Shown one piece after another: positions 1-7,036 of a stretch of 64,000 nucleotides of DNA. The notes beneath the pieces are model-generated. The model had not been told where the DNA came from. It ran no database searches and saw only the letters and a list, made by a program, of their open reading frames with translations. The stretch's first letter is position 1, and the number at the start of each line of letters is the position of its first letter. Where the stretch lies: positions 1-64,000 of the forward strand of contig CAWIJJ010000008.1 in the NCBI GenBank assembly GCA_963836425.1, written 5' to 3'. The translations under genes were made by a program, and so were the position numbers. Origin of the DNA: CAWIJJ01 sp963836425. GTDB lineage: Bacteria > Acidobacteriota > Terriglobia > Bryobacterales > Bryobacteraceae.

Positions 1-1
1 C

Positions 2-898
2 GCGGCCGCGGCCGGTTTCGCCGGAGCCGTAACGGCAACGCCACAGGGCAGGCAGCAGCAGGCGGCCGATCATCCCAAACCCGCATCTGAAATGCAGGTT
101 CCCAAAATGAAGTTCGGCAAGGCGGAGATCAGCCGCCTGATCTGCGGGTGCAACTGCTTTTACGGGTACGCGCACTTTAACCAGACTCTGGGGACCGTGA
201 TGCGGGAGTACTTCACGGCGGACCGGGTGTGCGACGTAATGCACCAGTGCAATCGTTTCGGAATCAACGCCTTCAACTACTTTCCCGGCGCGCGCGGGCC
301 GCAGGATCTGGAACGGTTCCAGGCGGAGGGCGGGAAGATGGAACTGATCGTCCAGGGCAACATGGACGATGCCGGGGAGCTTGTCAAGGCGCTGAAGCCG
401 GTCGCGATTTACCGTCACGGCGAGAATACGGATCGCGACTACATGAGCGGGCAACTCGGCAGCGTCCGGGAGTGGTGCAAGAAGGTACGGGACCTGGGGG
501 TGATGGTGGGGGTCGGGACGCATAAGCCGGAAGTGATCGCCACCGTGGAAGAGGAAGGCTGGGACGTGGATTTCTACGCCGGCTGCGTTTACAACCGCAC
601 GCGCACCGCGGACGAGTGGAAGAAGGTGCTGGGCGGCGAACTGGTGGAGATGCAGGGCGAATGCTATTTGCAAAGCGATCCGCCCCGCATGTACAAGGTG
701 ATGCGGGCCACCAGCAAACCGTGTTTTGCGTTCAAGATTCTGGCTGCCGGGCGCGTTGCGAACGTGGAAGCCGCGTTTAAAAACGCCTACGAGAACCTCA
801 AGCCGACCGACGGCGTCTTCATCGGCCTGTTCCCCCGCGCCAAAGACGAGGTTCGGGAAAACGCCGAGCGCGTGCATCGTCTGCTGCTGCGTGGGTGA
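2..898 (+). CDS. Exported TIM-barrel-like protein, 5' end outside window
   Basis: The reading frame is open from the first complete codon of the window. The first 30 codons encode an Ala/Gly-rich stretch followed by a polar Gln-rich linker, which looks like the end of an export signal, so the true start lies to the left. An internal ATG at 92 could otherwise be taken as the start. The body has alternating strand/helix segments typical of a TIM barrel, and the final third (FKILAAGRV and GVFIGLFPRAKDEV) resembles the C-terminal part of aldo/keto reductase-like proteins. I cannot see a clear aldo/keto reductase catalytic tetrad, so enzyme activity is uncertain. Confidence 0.6.
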   Translation, partial: AAAAGFAGAVTATPQGRQQQAADHPKPASEMQVPKMKFGKAEISRLICGCNCFYGYAHFNQTLGTVMREYFTADRVCDVMHQCNRFGINAFNYFPGARGPQDLERFQAEGGKMELIVQGNMDDAGELVKALKPVAIYRHGENTDRDYMSGQLGSVREWCKKVRDLGVMVGVGTHKPEVIATVEEEGWDVDFYAGCVYNRTRTADEWKKVLGGELVEMQGECYLQSDPPRMYKVMRATSKPCFAFKILAAGRVANVEAAFKNAYENLKPTDGVFIGLFPRAKDEVRENAERVHRLLLRG

Positions 899-971
899 AA
901 CGCTACGGAAGCGGCGTGCGCCCGTCCTGTGCGTTGTTTTCGAGTGATCCGCAGGCCGTACAATACGTTAG

Positions 972-1466
972 ATGGTGCCGCACGGGGATTTCGAACTGGA
1001 TGAACAGCCATCGGGGACCGAGAGGCTTTGGAGAATCCAGCGGATCGGCTGGGTGGCCATGCTCCTGTTCGTTGCCGGCGCAATCCTAGGCCTCTTCGGA
1101 GCAGGACCGCTCGATCATGCGTACGTTCGCCGCAACGGACTCGAAATCGCTTATTCGCGCTTCCAGCGAATGACCAGTGAGGCGAATCTCGAGGTGACAG
1201 TACTCCGTGCCCCGGCCGACATGACGCGCGTCTGGGTGGATCAAAACTACATCGGACAATTTGAAATCAGCAGCGTGACGCCCCAGCCTGAGTCGACAGC
1301 GTCATCGTCGGGTCAGGTGCGATACGCGTTTCGAAGTAAGGCCGGAGAGCGGCTGGTGGTCTCGATCCGGTTGCGGGCAAGCGAAGGCACGTTCGGGCCG
1401 GTAACCGGCAAGCTTGGTGTTGACGATATAGGAGAAGCGGCCTGGTGGCAGTTGATTTGGCCTTAA
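972..1466 (+). CDS. Single-helix membrane protein of unknown function
   Basis: The 164-residue protein has a short polar N-terminus, one hydrophobic helix at about residues 27-46 (WVAMLLFVAGAILGLFGAG) and a soluble, beta-rich C-terminal domain, presumably outside the cytoplasm. I recognise no family. It ends 13 bases before the DUF421 gene, whose ribosome binding site (aaggag) lies just after its stop, so the two are probably co-transcribed. The ATG at 972 is used because nothing better is present upstream. Confidence 0.6.
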   Translation: MVPHGDFELDEQPSGTERLWRIQRIGWVAMLLFVAGAILGLFGAGPLDHAYVRRNGLEIAYSRFQRMTSEANLEVTVLRAPADMTRVWVDQNYIGQFEISSVTPQPESTASSSGQVRYAFRSKAGERLVVSIRLRASEGTFGPVTGKLGVDDIGEAAWWQLIWP

Positions 1467-1479
1467 GGAGACAGAATCC

Positions 1480-1926
1480 ATGGATGCAGTGATCCGTGCA
1501 ACGACGATTTACTTCTTCGTGTGGCTGGTCTTCCGGCTCGCCGGGAAACGAACCCTCTCAGATGCGACTACGTTTGATTTCGTGCTGCTGCTGATCATCG
1601 CCGAAACGACCCAGCAGGCGCTGCTCGGGGATGATTATTCGCTGACCAACGCCTTTGTGCTAATCACAACACTGGTTGGTATCGATATCGCCCTGTCGCT
1701 GCTCAAGCGGAAATTCCGGCAGCTTGGACAAATTATGGACGGCGCACCGCTGCTGATCGTCGATAACGGCCGTCCGCTCGAAGAACGGATGGCGCGGGCG
1801 CGTGTGGACCGGCAGGATGTTCTTGAAGCCGCGAGGCGCCTGCAGGGACTCGAGCGCATGGATCAGATCAAGTATGCGGTCCTGGAGCAGAGTGGCGGCA
1901 TCTCGATCGTGCCAAAGGCCACTTAG
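1480..1926 (+). CDS. DUF421 (YetF-like) membrane protein
   Basis: The 148-residue protein matches the DUF421/YetF pattern: hydrophobic N-terminal helices containing the RLAGKRTLS segment, a further membrane segment around residues 45-70, then a cytoplasmic domain with the typical PLLIVDNGRPLEERM and DQIKYAVLEQSGGISIVPK motifs. It is somewhat short for the family. An aaggag ribosome binding site stands eight bases before the ATG. Family members are associated with sporulation or stress in other bacteria, but their molecular function is not established. Confidence 0.85.
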   Translation: MDAVIRATTIYFFVWLVFRLAGKRTLSDATTFDFVLLLIIAETTQQALLGDDYSLTNAFVLITTLVGIDIALSLLKRKFRQLGQIMDGAPLLIVDNGRPLEERMARARVDRQDVLEAARRLQGLERMDQIKYAVLEQSGGISIVPKAT

Positions 1927-2014
1927 TCCGAGCGGCGCCTTCAATGAGGCTGCGATCACGCTGAAATGAAGGCGGATTCGAAAGGGGAAGCCGCCGCGCT
2001 GTGCCGTTTGCGCG

Positions 2015-2450
2015 GTGCAGTTTGTAATCGCTCCTTTTTCGTTCCCGCACCCCCAGCAGGCTCGGCAACAATATGAAGCCGCTCGGGCGGTCGCAGCGAA
2101 GATTGTTGATCCAACTAACGAAAGCAATCGCTTGCGTCGATCGATCAAGGTCTCCAGTTCGTGTCAGATCCACCGCCGAATCTTGTCTCTGCAACTCCAA
2201 GTCCGAGCCCCCGCGTCAACGTCCAGGATTCACCAATTCCGCCTTTCCCGACAACTGCCGGCGGGTTCCAGGATCGGAGCAAAGCGGCGATAATGCTGAG
2301 TCGGCTTTGGTGGATGCATGGCTTGCGGGTGGGCGGACGGATGAGGCAGTCGCCGCTGCGCGAAAGATCGAGGATCCAGAACGACGAGTGAGTGAGTTGC
2401 TGAGTCTTGCGCGCAGTCTATTGAACGACGCCGGGGCACCAATCTTCTAG
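2015..2450 (+). pseudogene. Degraded TPR/HEAT-like repeat protein
   Basis: No intact gene covers 1927-2531. Two pieces in different frames resemble each other: one near 2050-2130 reads QQYEAARAVAAKIVDP and another near 2310-2420 reads DEAVAAARKIEDPERRVSEL. Both follow an A-A-x-K-I-x-D-P pattern of the kind seen in alpha-helical repeat proteins. The frames are interrupted by stops and shifts, so I read this as a decayed repeat-protein gene. The match is by eye and short. Confidence 0.35.
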
Positions 2451-2531
2451 AGACCTTCATCTCCGAGCGTATCGGTTCTGAAGTGGCATTTGGGAAGCCA
2501 GGCAGCGAAATGCCAGCCCTCGTCCTTTCCA

Positions 2532-2810
2532 CTATACGAGTTTAATCGTGACGCGGCGGCCTACCATCGCGGCCGCTCGCTGCAGACTTGAAAGCGTGAT
2601 GTCGTCTTTTGCGCTGAGGAGCCGGTCAACTTGCGTGCGGCTTGTCTTCAGCAGCGTTGCCATCTTGTTCTTCGATATTTTTTTCTTCTTCATGGCCTCG
2701 GCAAGTTGCCACGCTACGACTTCCTTGACCGCCTGCGCTTGCGCCTCCTCGAAAATGCCTTCCTCTTTGAGGAAGTCATCGACGCTCGATCCCATCTGTT
2801 TCTTGCTCAT
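2532..2810 (-). CDS. XRE/HigA-type antitoxin
   Basis: The 92-residue protein has an acidic N-terminus and a helix-turn-helix at about residues 45-80 (ISKNKMATLLKTSRTQVDRL followed by a TLSSLQRAAAMVGRRVTIKL end). This matches antitoxins paired with HigB/Gp49-type RelE toxins. Its ATG overlaps the TGA of the upstream toxin fragment in an ATGA arrangement, so it was translated in toxin-antitoxin order. Because the toxin is truncated, the antitoxin is probably an orphan; it may still bind its ancestral operator. Confidence 0.8.
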   Translation of the reverse strand: MSKKQMGSSVDDFLKEEGIFEEAQAQAVKEVVAWQLAEAMKKKKISKNKMATLLKTSRTQVDRLLSAKDDITLSSLQRAAAMVGRRVTIKLV

Positions 2811-2968
2811 TGCTCCAACTCCTTCTTGCGCTTCCGCGCCAGCGCCAAATCCTCATCTGGCGTTGCGCGGGTTTTCTTGATGAACCCATGCAGCGCTACC
2901 AGGTGCTCACGGTAAACGCAGAGCAACACGCGCGCCGTGCGCTTCGTCGGCCATCTCGCGTACCGTAC
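2807..2968 (-). pseudogene. HigB/Gp49-type RelE toxin, C-terminal half only
   Basis: The last 53 codons before the antitoxin read as the C-terminal half of a HigB/Gp49 toxin: a hydrophobic strand (ARVLLCVYREHLVALHGF), the hallmark IKKT, and the basic DLALARKRKKELEQ tail. Upstream an in-frame TAA closes the frame and there is no room for the N-terminal half. The fragment overlaps the antitoxin by four bases (ATGA). The missing half has been replaced by the end of a different TA operon, see 2984-3073. Confidence 0.65.
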
Positions 2969-2983
2969 TTAGTACATTGTACC

Positions 2984-3073
2984 TTAAAATGTGCAGCCAG
3001 CCGTTATGGCCTCGGGGCCAAGCTCGCGCATCAATACATCGAGCGCATGCCGCGTGAACTCTTGGTCGGTCAT
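2984..3073 (-). pseudogene. Truncated small third gene of a PIN TA operon
   Basis: A 29-codon frame starts with ATG overlapping the TGA of the PIN toxin gene (ATGA). It reads MTDQEFTRHALDVLMRELG and then stops after ten unrelated residues. Small proteins opening like this (ALD-x-L-x-RELG) are commonly found next to TA genes in Acidobacteria and cyanobacteria and are normally about 60-70 residues. The break point near 2985 joins it to the HigB fragment, which suggests a deletion between two TA modules. Confidence 0.5.
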
Positions 3074-3498
3074 GGCTCTCGTTCCGAGGCCTTCGCCAGG
3101 TACAACTCCACACGATCCGTGGTCCAGGTCGCCACGCCGCAGCCGAAGAAGTCGGTATCCTCAGTCCAAATCGCGCAGCCCAGCGCGAGCGCGGCGGCCA
3201 GGACAGGCCAGTCATCTTCGTCTCGGCGGGCAATGCGCTGGCGGGCGACATGCTCGAAGCTTCGATAGGTCTCGGCTTCGACGACCTGCACCACGCCGGC
3301 AAGTTGATCCAGAATTGCCATGGCAGGAGGCACCGGCACTTTGCGTCGCTCCAAGATCTCCGGGAGTTCTTCGCGCGCTTCTTCGAATGCTGTGTCCGGC
3401 GTAAGGAACTCAACCTGCCCAGCGTACTTACGCAACAACGCGAGGACGCGCGACCCGAGCACCGCGCGAATCAGGATGTTCGCGTCGAGCACCAGCAT
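3070..3498 (-). CDS. PIN-domain toxin (VapC-like)
   Basis: The 142-residue protein has the PIN layout: LDANILIRAVLG at the N-terminus with Asp5, an acidic residue near 40 (FEEAREEL), Asp96 in RRDEDDWPVLAAAL and the terminal WTEDTDFF acidic cluster near 113-116. PIN toxins are Mg-dependent RNases that usually cut tRNA or rRNA. It lies three bases behind the Phd/YefM antitoxin gene, forming a standard module. Confidence 0.85.
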   Translation of the reverse strand: MLVLDANILIRAVLGSRVLALLRKYAGQVEFLTPDTAFEEAREELPEILERRKVPVPPAMAILDQLAGVVQVVEAETYRSFEHVARQRIARRDEDDWPVLAAALALGCAIWTEDTDFFGCGVATWTTDRVELYLAKASEREP

Positions 3499-3501
3499 TG
3501 G

Positions 3502-3771
3502 CTAGCTCTTCCGCGTCCGGCGTTCGCGCCGCAGCTTCTTGAAGTCCGCGACGATCTCGTCTTCGCTCGTTCCAGCCGCCGCAATCAACTCCTGCATCTT
3601 CTCTCCCGCAGTGCGAAGAGCTTCGAGATCCGCCTGGCTCGGTTTGGGCTTCGTCGGGATGTAGATCCCAATCGTGGCGCCGTGGCGAGTGATGGCGACG
3701 GGCGTCTTCGACTCGAGGTAGTCCGCTAGGTTCTCCCGAAACTCCCGAATTCCAACTTTGGTTGTCTGCAT
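3502..3771 (-). CDS. Phd/YefM-type antitoxin
   Basis: The 89-residue product starts MQTTKVGIREFRENLADYLE, the usual Phd/YefM opening, followed by TPVAITRHGATIGIYIP. A longer frame extends upstream, but the ATG at 3771 is preferred because a gggaggtgg ribosome binding site precedes it. The basic, helical C-terminus probably wraps the PIN toxin. A perfect palindrome 13 bases upstream is a likely autoregulatory operator. Confidence 0.85.
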   Translation of the reverse strand: MQTTKVGIREFRENLADYLESKTPVAITRHGATIGIYIPTKPKPSQADLEALRTAGEKMQELIAAAGTSEDEIVADFKKLRRERRTRKS

Positions 3772-3783
3772 GGCCACCTCCCG

Positions 3784-3797
3784 ATTGTGTACACAAT
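3784..3797 (-). promoter_or_regulatory. Perfect 14-bp palindrome, likely Phd operator
   Basis: ATTGTGTACACAAT is identical to its own reverse complement and sits just upstream of the Phd-type antitoxin gene. Phd-family antitoxins bind short palindromes with a GTAC-centred core, so this is the expected place and form for an autorepression site. Binding is inferred. Confidence 0.6.
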
Positions 3798-3850
3798 GAT
3801 AACACAGGCAGAAGATGGCTTCCCGCGCATGGCGCGGGCGGTTCCAAGGA

Positions 3851-3928
3851 GCGGACATTTGCGGACCTCTCGAGCATCACAGCCGCTACCCGCAGAGTTC
3901 CGCAAAGGTCCGCAGAAGTCCGCAATCC
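3851..3928. repeat. Phased decamer repeats, with inverted copies
   Basis: Four tandem 10-base units of the form TCCGCARAGK run from 3889 to 3928 (the first begins CCCGC). Two inverted units (complement TCCGCAAATG, TCCGCTCCTT) lie at about 3847-3866. A period of ten bases puts every copy on the same face of the helix, which suits an array of bound protein. The stretch 3772-4228 has no gene. Confidence 0.55.
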
Positions 3929-4049
3929 ATGCCATCGACAACGGAAAGCGGTAGTGGAACATAAAGGAAACGTCCGACACCGTGACGATGGAGCGCACCT
4001 TTTCGCCGATGCTTCAACTACTTGGGCAGTGGGACGCTTGCGCCCCACC

Positions 4050-4067
4050 GTCGGACACCTGTCCGAC
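4050..4067. repeat. Inverted repeat GTCGGACA-CC-TGTCCGAC
   Basis: Two perfect 8-base arms are separated by CC. The right part GTCCGACACCG recurs exactly at 3972-3982, so the same half-site occurs at two places 89 bases apart in the non-coding stretch before the integrase remnant. This suggests an operator or recombination-accessory site; the binding protein is unknown. Confidence 0.45.
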
Positions 4068-4228
4068 ACCGGCGAGCGAATCTCACGAGTCTTTATCGTG
4101 CACCGCCGTCTAAATGCGTCGCGAGCATCTTGACCGCAGTCCAAACCCGCTGCACACTGTAGTCAACTGCGCGGCGCCCTGCGGGCGGAAACTGGAATCG
4201 ACCTGCTGACTTCCTGCTGACAAGAGCC

Positions 4229-5376
4229 CCTTATGCTTTCGACCAGGAGACGCCCTTCAAGGTTAACCGCAATCAGCAGGACTACTACCGGGTCGATCTG
4301 CCGCCGCGCCTGTTCCTCGACGGCAAGCGCCGTTCTGTTATGGCCAAGACCCGCCGCGAGGCGATCGAAAAGGCCGAAGCCCTCATGGCCAAGCGCAAGA
4401 AGGGCCTCAACACGGATCGTGCCAAAGCCACCGTCGCCGAGTTCCTCACGCGATTTTCGACTACTACCAGACCGAAGGTGGCGTCGCGCTGCGCACCTGG
4501 CAGGATTACCGTTATCACATCGAGACCAACATTGTCCCCGCCATCGGCGCGCTGCCGCTCGGCGACCTGAAGCCTCTGCAGGTGGACGAGTGGCTCCGCG
4601 GCCTGCGCGAGCGCGGACTCGGCGACCGCACCATTGACTACGCGCACTCCGTGCTGCGCCGCGCCCTGCAGTTCGCCGTCGAATGGGAGGTCCTGGACCG
4701 CAACCCCGCCGGCGCGCGATTCCGTGCCGCCAAGCGCAAGCGCACCGTGAAACCCGGCGGCAAGAAGACCCGCTTCCTCGATCCAGACGAGACGCGCCGC
4801 TTCCTCGAAGCCACCAAGGGCGGCGCGCATGAGGCTCTGTACGCCATCGCCATCACCAGCGGCATGCGGCCCGAGGAAGTCTACGGGCTCCGCTGGCGTG
4901 ATGTCGATCTCGACAATCGCAAGCTGACCATCAACCAGGTTGTCGCCAAGACGCGCCGCAAGAAGGGCGACAACTGCGCCCGCATCGAGTTTGGCCCGCC
5001 CAAGACCGACAAGAGCCGCCGCACACTCGACTTCCCGCCGTTCGTTGCCGCCCTTCTCGCCGAGCACCGTGGCGAGGTCCACGAAATGCGCCGCTTCGCG
5101 GGCGACCGCTGGCAGGATCACGGGCTCGTCTTTCCGTCCCAGGTTGGCACGCCGCTCGAAGAGCGCAACGTCCTGCGGCGGTTTCAGAAGGTCTGCGAAA
5201 GCATCGGCCTGCCGCGCCTGCGCCTATACGACCTCCGCCACACACACGCGTCGCTCTTGATCCACGAAGGCGTGCACCCGAAGCGAATCTCCGAACGGCT
5301 CGGACATTCGTCGCGGACCAGGAGTCCGCGGCGAAGGCGGCGGGTTGTGCCGATCGCACCTCGCAAGGCATCATGA
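4229..5376 (+). pseudogene. Tyrosine recombinase (integrase), frameshifted and truncated
   Basis: The N-terminal arm-type domain (QQDYYRVDLPPRLFLDGKRR, then an AEFLTRF segment) is in one frame. The rest continues one base off after the T-run at 4454-4457, as if one T had been lost. The second frame has the core-binding domain (RTWQDYRYHIETNIVP), the catalytic Arg region (SGMRPEEVYGLRW), and box II (LYDLRHTHASLL then ERLGH). The protein then runs into unrelated residues, so the C-terminal catalytic Tyr is missing. No certain start codon is visible. It is the recombinase of the element whose att remnant is at 6081-6127. Confidence 0.85.
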
Positions 5377-5484
5377 TTCTGTTTCGTCGTTTTCACCGTG
5401 TCGTCACTTGCTCTCTTCAGTTCCCAGCACGTGACGGAGCGTAAACTGGTGTTACCCGTCAATTCTTCATCCCTTCAACGAAGA

Positions 5485-5795
5485 TCAACGTTGCCGTGCA
5501 ACCATACAGGGCGGATCGATGCCATCGATCCACTTGTGACCGTCCCAGTAGCTACGGTCGCAGGCGATCATTGTGGCTAGGAATTCGAGATCTTCCAGCC
5601 TTTGGAGCGGTTCGTATGCGCCAGTATAATTTCGGCTTGCGCTATCTTTTTGTTCAGTTTGGGTTCGCGGGGCGGCGATTCCCATTTCAGCGGATGGCGA
5701 ACGAGAACCCAATCAGGTCGAATCGGCCAAGTCTGACCCACTGCCCTATCGTGTAGAAGCAACGCCGCTAAGACCAGAAGAAGCTTCGCGCCCAT
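5485..5795 (-). pseudogene. Small secreted protein, frameshifted
   Basis: From the ATG at 5795 the frame begins with a good signal peptide (MGAKLLLVLAALLLHDRAVGQ) and a Trp/Pro-rich mature part, but ends early at 5577. One frame over, the sequence continues with a plausible end (LQRLEDLEFLATMIACDRS to about 5485). Joining the two gives a protein of about 100 residues. I recognise no family. It may be cargo of the decayed element. Confidence 0.35.
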
Positions 5796-5898
5796 GCCCG
5801 CATAGTATTCTCACAGCGTGCTTAACGCAAGGGCGAGTACCGAATCTGTCAACGAATAGAGAAGTGCGCATCCACGGCGTCATTTTCGTCCTGGGCAT

Positions 5899-5914
5899 TC
5901 TAGCTATAGCTAGA
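5899..5914. repeat. Perfect 16-bp palindrome with CTAG cores
   Basis: TCTAGCTATAGCTAGA equals its own reverse complement. It lies in a gene-free stretch (5796-6080) between the secreted-protein remnant and the att fragment. CTAG is rare in many bacterial genomes, so two copies in one palindrome stand out. Confidence 0.5.
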
Positions 5915-5943
5915 TCAAACCCGGCAATCCGACCCGAGCACGT

Positions 5944-5964
5944 GCGGGAGCAGAGGGCTCCCGC
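5944..5964. repeat. 8-bp perfect hairpin
   Basis: Arms GCGGGAGC and GCTCCCGC are separated by the five bases AGAGG. No T-run follows on either strand, so it is not a classic terminator. It may be a recombination or replication structure, or the end of the former integrase message. Confidence 0.4.
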
Positions 5965-6027
5965 GGCGCAGTCAGTGAGACGAGGAGTAGAAAGGCGGCG
6001 CCCGGCGACTTGCTGACAAATCTGCTG

Positions 6028-6058
6028 ACAAAAACACCAAAGCCCGCCAGTGGCGGGC
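6028..6058 (-). terminator. Rho-independent terminator, leftward
   Basis: The arms GCCCGCC (6042-6048) and GGCGGGC (6052-6058) form a 7-bp stem with a 3-base loop. Read on the minus strand the stem is followed by a T-rich tract (complement of aaaaacaccaaa). It sits 23 bases beyond the 3' end of the tRNA fragment and so was probably the terminator of that tRNA unit. Confidence 0.5.
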
Positions 6059-6080
6059 CTGTAATTCATTCATTTTAGAC

Positions 6081-6127
6081 TGGAGCCACCCGCCGGGATC
6101 GAACCGGCGACCTGCTGATTACGAATC
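6081..6127 (-). other. 3' half of tRNA-Thr(CGU), probable att site
   Basis: On the minus strand these 47 bases read as the anticodon loop (TTCGTAA, anticodon CGT), the 3' anticodon stem TCAGC, the variable loop AGGTC, a T arm GCCGG-TTCGATC-CCGGC, the acceptor strand GGGTGGC and TCCA. The bases on the 5' side (gaaga) do not pair with TCAGC, so the D arm and 5' acceptor strand are absent. A break in the anticodon loop is the usual crossover place for tyrosine integrases that target tRNA genes. No intact copy is in the window. Confidence 0.75.
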
Positions 6128-6201
6128 TTCCATTCACAACCAGTTCGGCCGCGGAGGCCGTGGCGTGGCATAGCATCTTTAAAGCCGGTTGCGCGCGCAC
6201 T

Positions 6202-6336
6202 TCAGCGATTCTGCCGACCGAGGATGAAACGCTCCCACCATTTGGGGCATAATTTTGTGCCCACGAACCGGCTGGAAGCCGCTCCACAACCGAGCGCCAA
6301 TGCGACGAGCGCGACAACAACCTGCACAGCTTTCAC
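6202..6336 (-). CDS. Small putative lipoprotein
   Basis: A GTG at 6336 opens a 44-codon frame beginning VKAVQVVVALVALALGCG, a short lipoprotein signal peptide with lipobox LALGC and lipid-acceptor Cys17. A further 27 residues follow, including the CPKWWERF segment. The start is nine bases behind the stop of the DUF1080 gene, so it could be the last gene of that operon. There is only a weak ribosome binding site (aggcgg). No family is recognised. Confidence 0.4.
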   Translation of the reverse strand: MKAVQVVVALVALALGCGAASSRFVGTKLCPKWWERFILGRQNR

Positions 6337-6345
6337 GGATGCCGC

Positions 6346-6999
6346 CTATGGCAGTTCTTTGATGGCCACGTTCCGGTAGCGATGATACAGGCCGGGACTG
6401 CAACGGTTGCCACCGTGTACCTGCACGGCGATCATGCCCTCTTCGGCGCCGCCCGGCAGGTGATTGGCCGTGTCGGTCCAGTCGGTGACCAGGTCGCCGT
6501 TCATCCAGACCTGGATGTGGGGCACGGCGCCCTCGATGCGGGCGCGGATGGAGTTCCACTCGCCCTTTTTCCAATGCTGCTCCCAGTTTTGCGGCTGGCC
6601 TCCACGCACACCCTGCAACGCTTCGCCGTAGATACCGCCCATGGTGCCGCCCGTCAGGTAATCGAGCGTCACCTGGTAGGCTTCCCCCTTTTCGGTGGAG
6701 CGGAGGAATAGCCCGCTGTCGCAACCGAAATCCGGGTTCATCTCGAGCGACACCTCGAAGTTCTTATACTTCTTGTCGGTCAGAACAATCCCGCCGTTAT
6801 CCTTCTTATCCTGGGTGGCGGTCAGCACGCCGTTTTCCACCTTCCAGGCTGTGTTTCCGTGATGGTTCACCTGGCTGACATGCCAGCCCCGCAGGTTCGG
6901 CCCCGCCGAAATGTCGGTAAATCCTGCCGGGATGCCCTGCGCCAGCAGCACAACGGCTACTGTCAGCAGGGCTGCGAACGACACGACTTTGCGCATCAT
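6346..6999 (-). CDS. Secreted DUF1080 (3-keto-disaccharide hydrolase) protein
   Basis: A signal peptide (MMRKVVSFAALLTVAVVLLAQ) is followed by one concanavalin-like DUF1080 domain. Typical features are NLRGWHV, AWKVENGVL, NFEVSLEM, DSGLFLRS and the late MIAVQVHGG segment. Members cleave 3-keto-disaccharides or act on related glycosides outside the cytoplasm. The ATG at 6999 is chosen because ggaggaga lies directly before it; the upstream extension has no signal character. It follows the Gfo/Idh/MocA gene at 37 bases in the same direction, which fits a 3-keto-sugar pathway of oxidoreductase plus hydrolase. Confidence 0.88.
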   Translation of the reverse strand: MMRKVVSFAALLTVAVVLLAQGIPAGFTDISAGPNLRGWHVSQVNHHGNTAWKVENGVLTATQDKKDNGGIVLTDKKYKNFEVSLEMNPDFGCDSGLFLRSTEKGEAYQVTLDYLTGGTMGGIYGEALQGVRGGQPQNWEQHWKKGEWNSIRARIEGAVPHIQVWMNGDLVTDWTDTANHLPGGAEEGMIAVQVHGGNRCSPGLYHRYRNVAIKELP

Positions 7000-7036
7000 C
7001 TTCTCCTCCGTGGCCGGCCGCGGCCGGCCCGCACGA

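Noticed and set aside
5318..5376. Integrase C-terminal tail as a genuine alternative C-terminus
   Set aside because: The last 20 residues are Arg/Pro-rich, contain no Tyr and appear only after the LGH motif, so they are better seen as out-of-frame reading.
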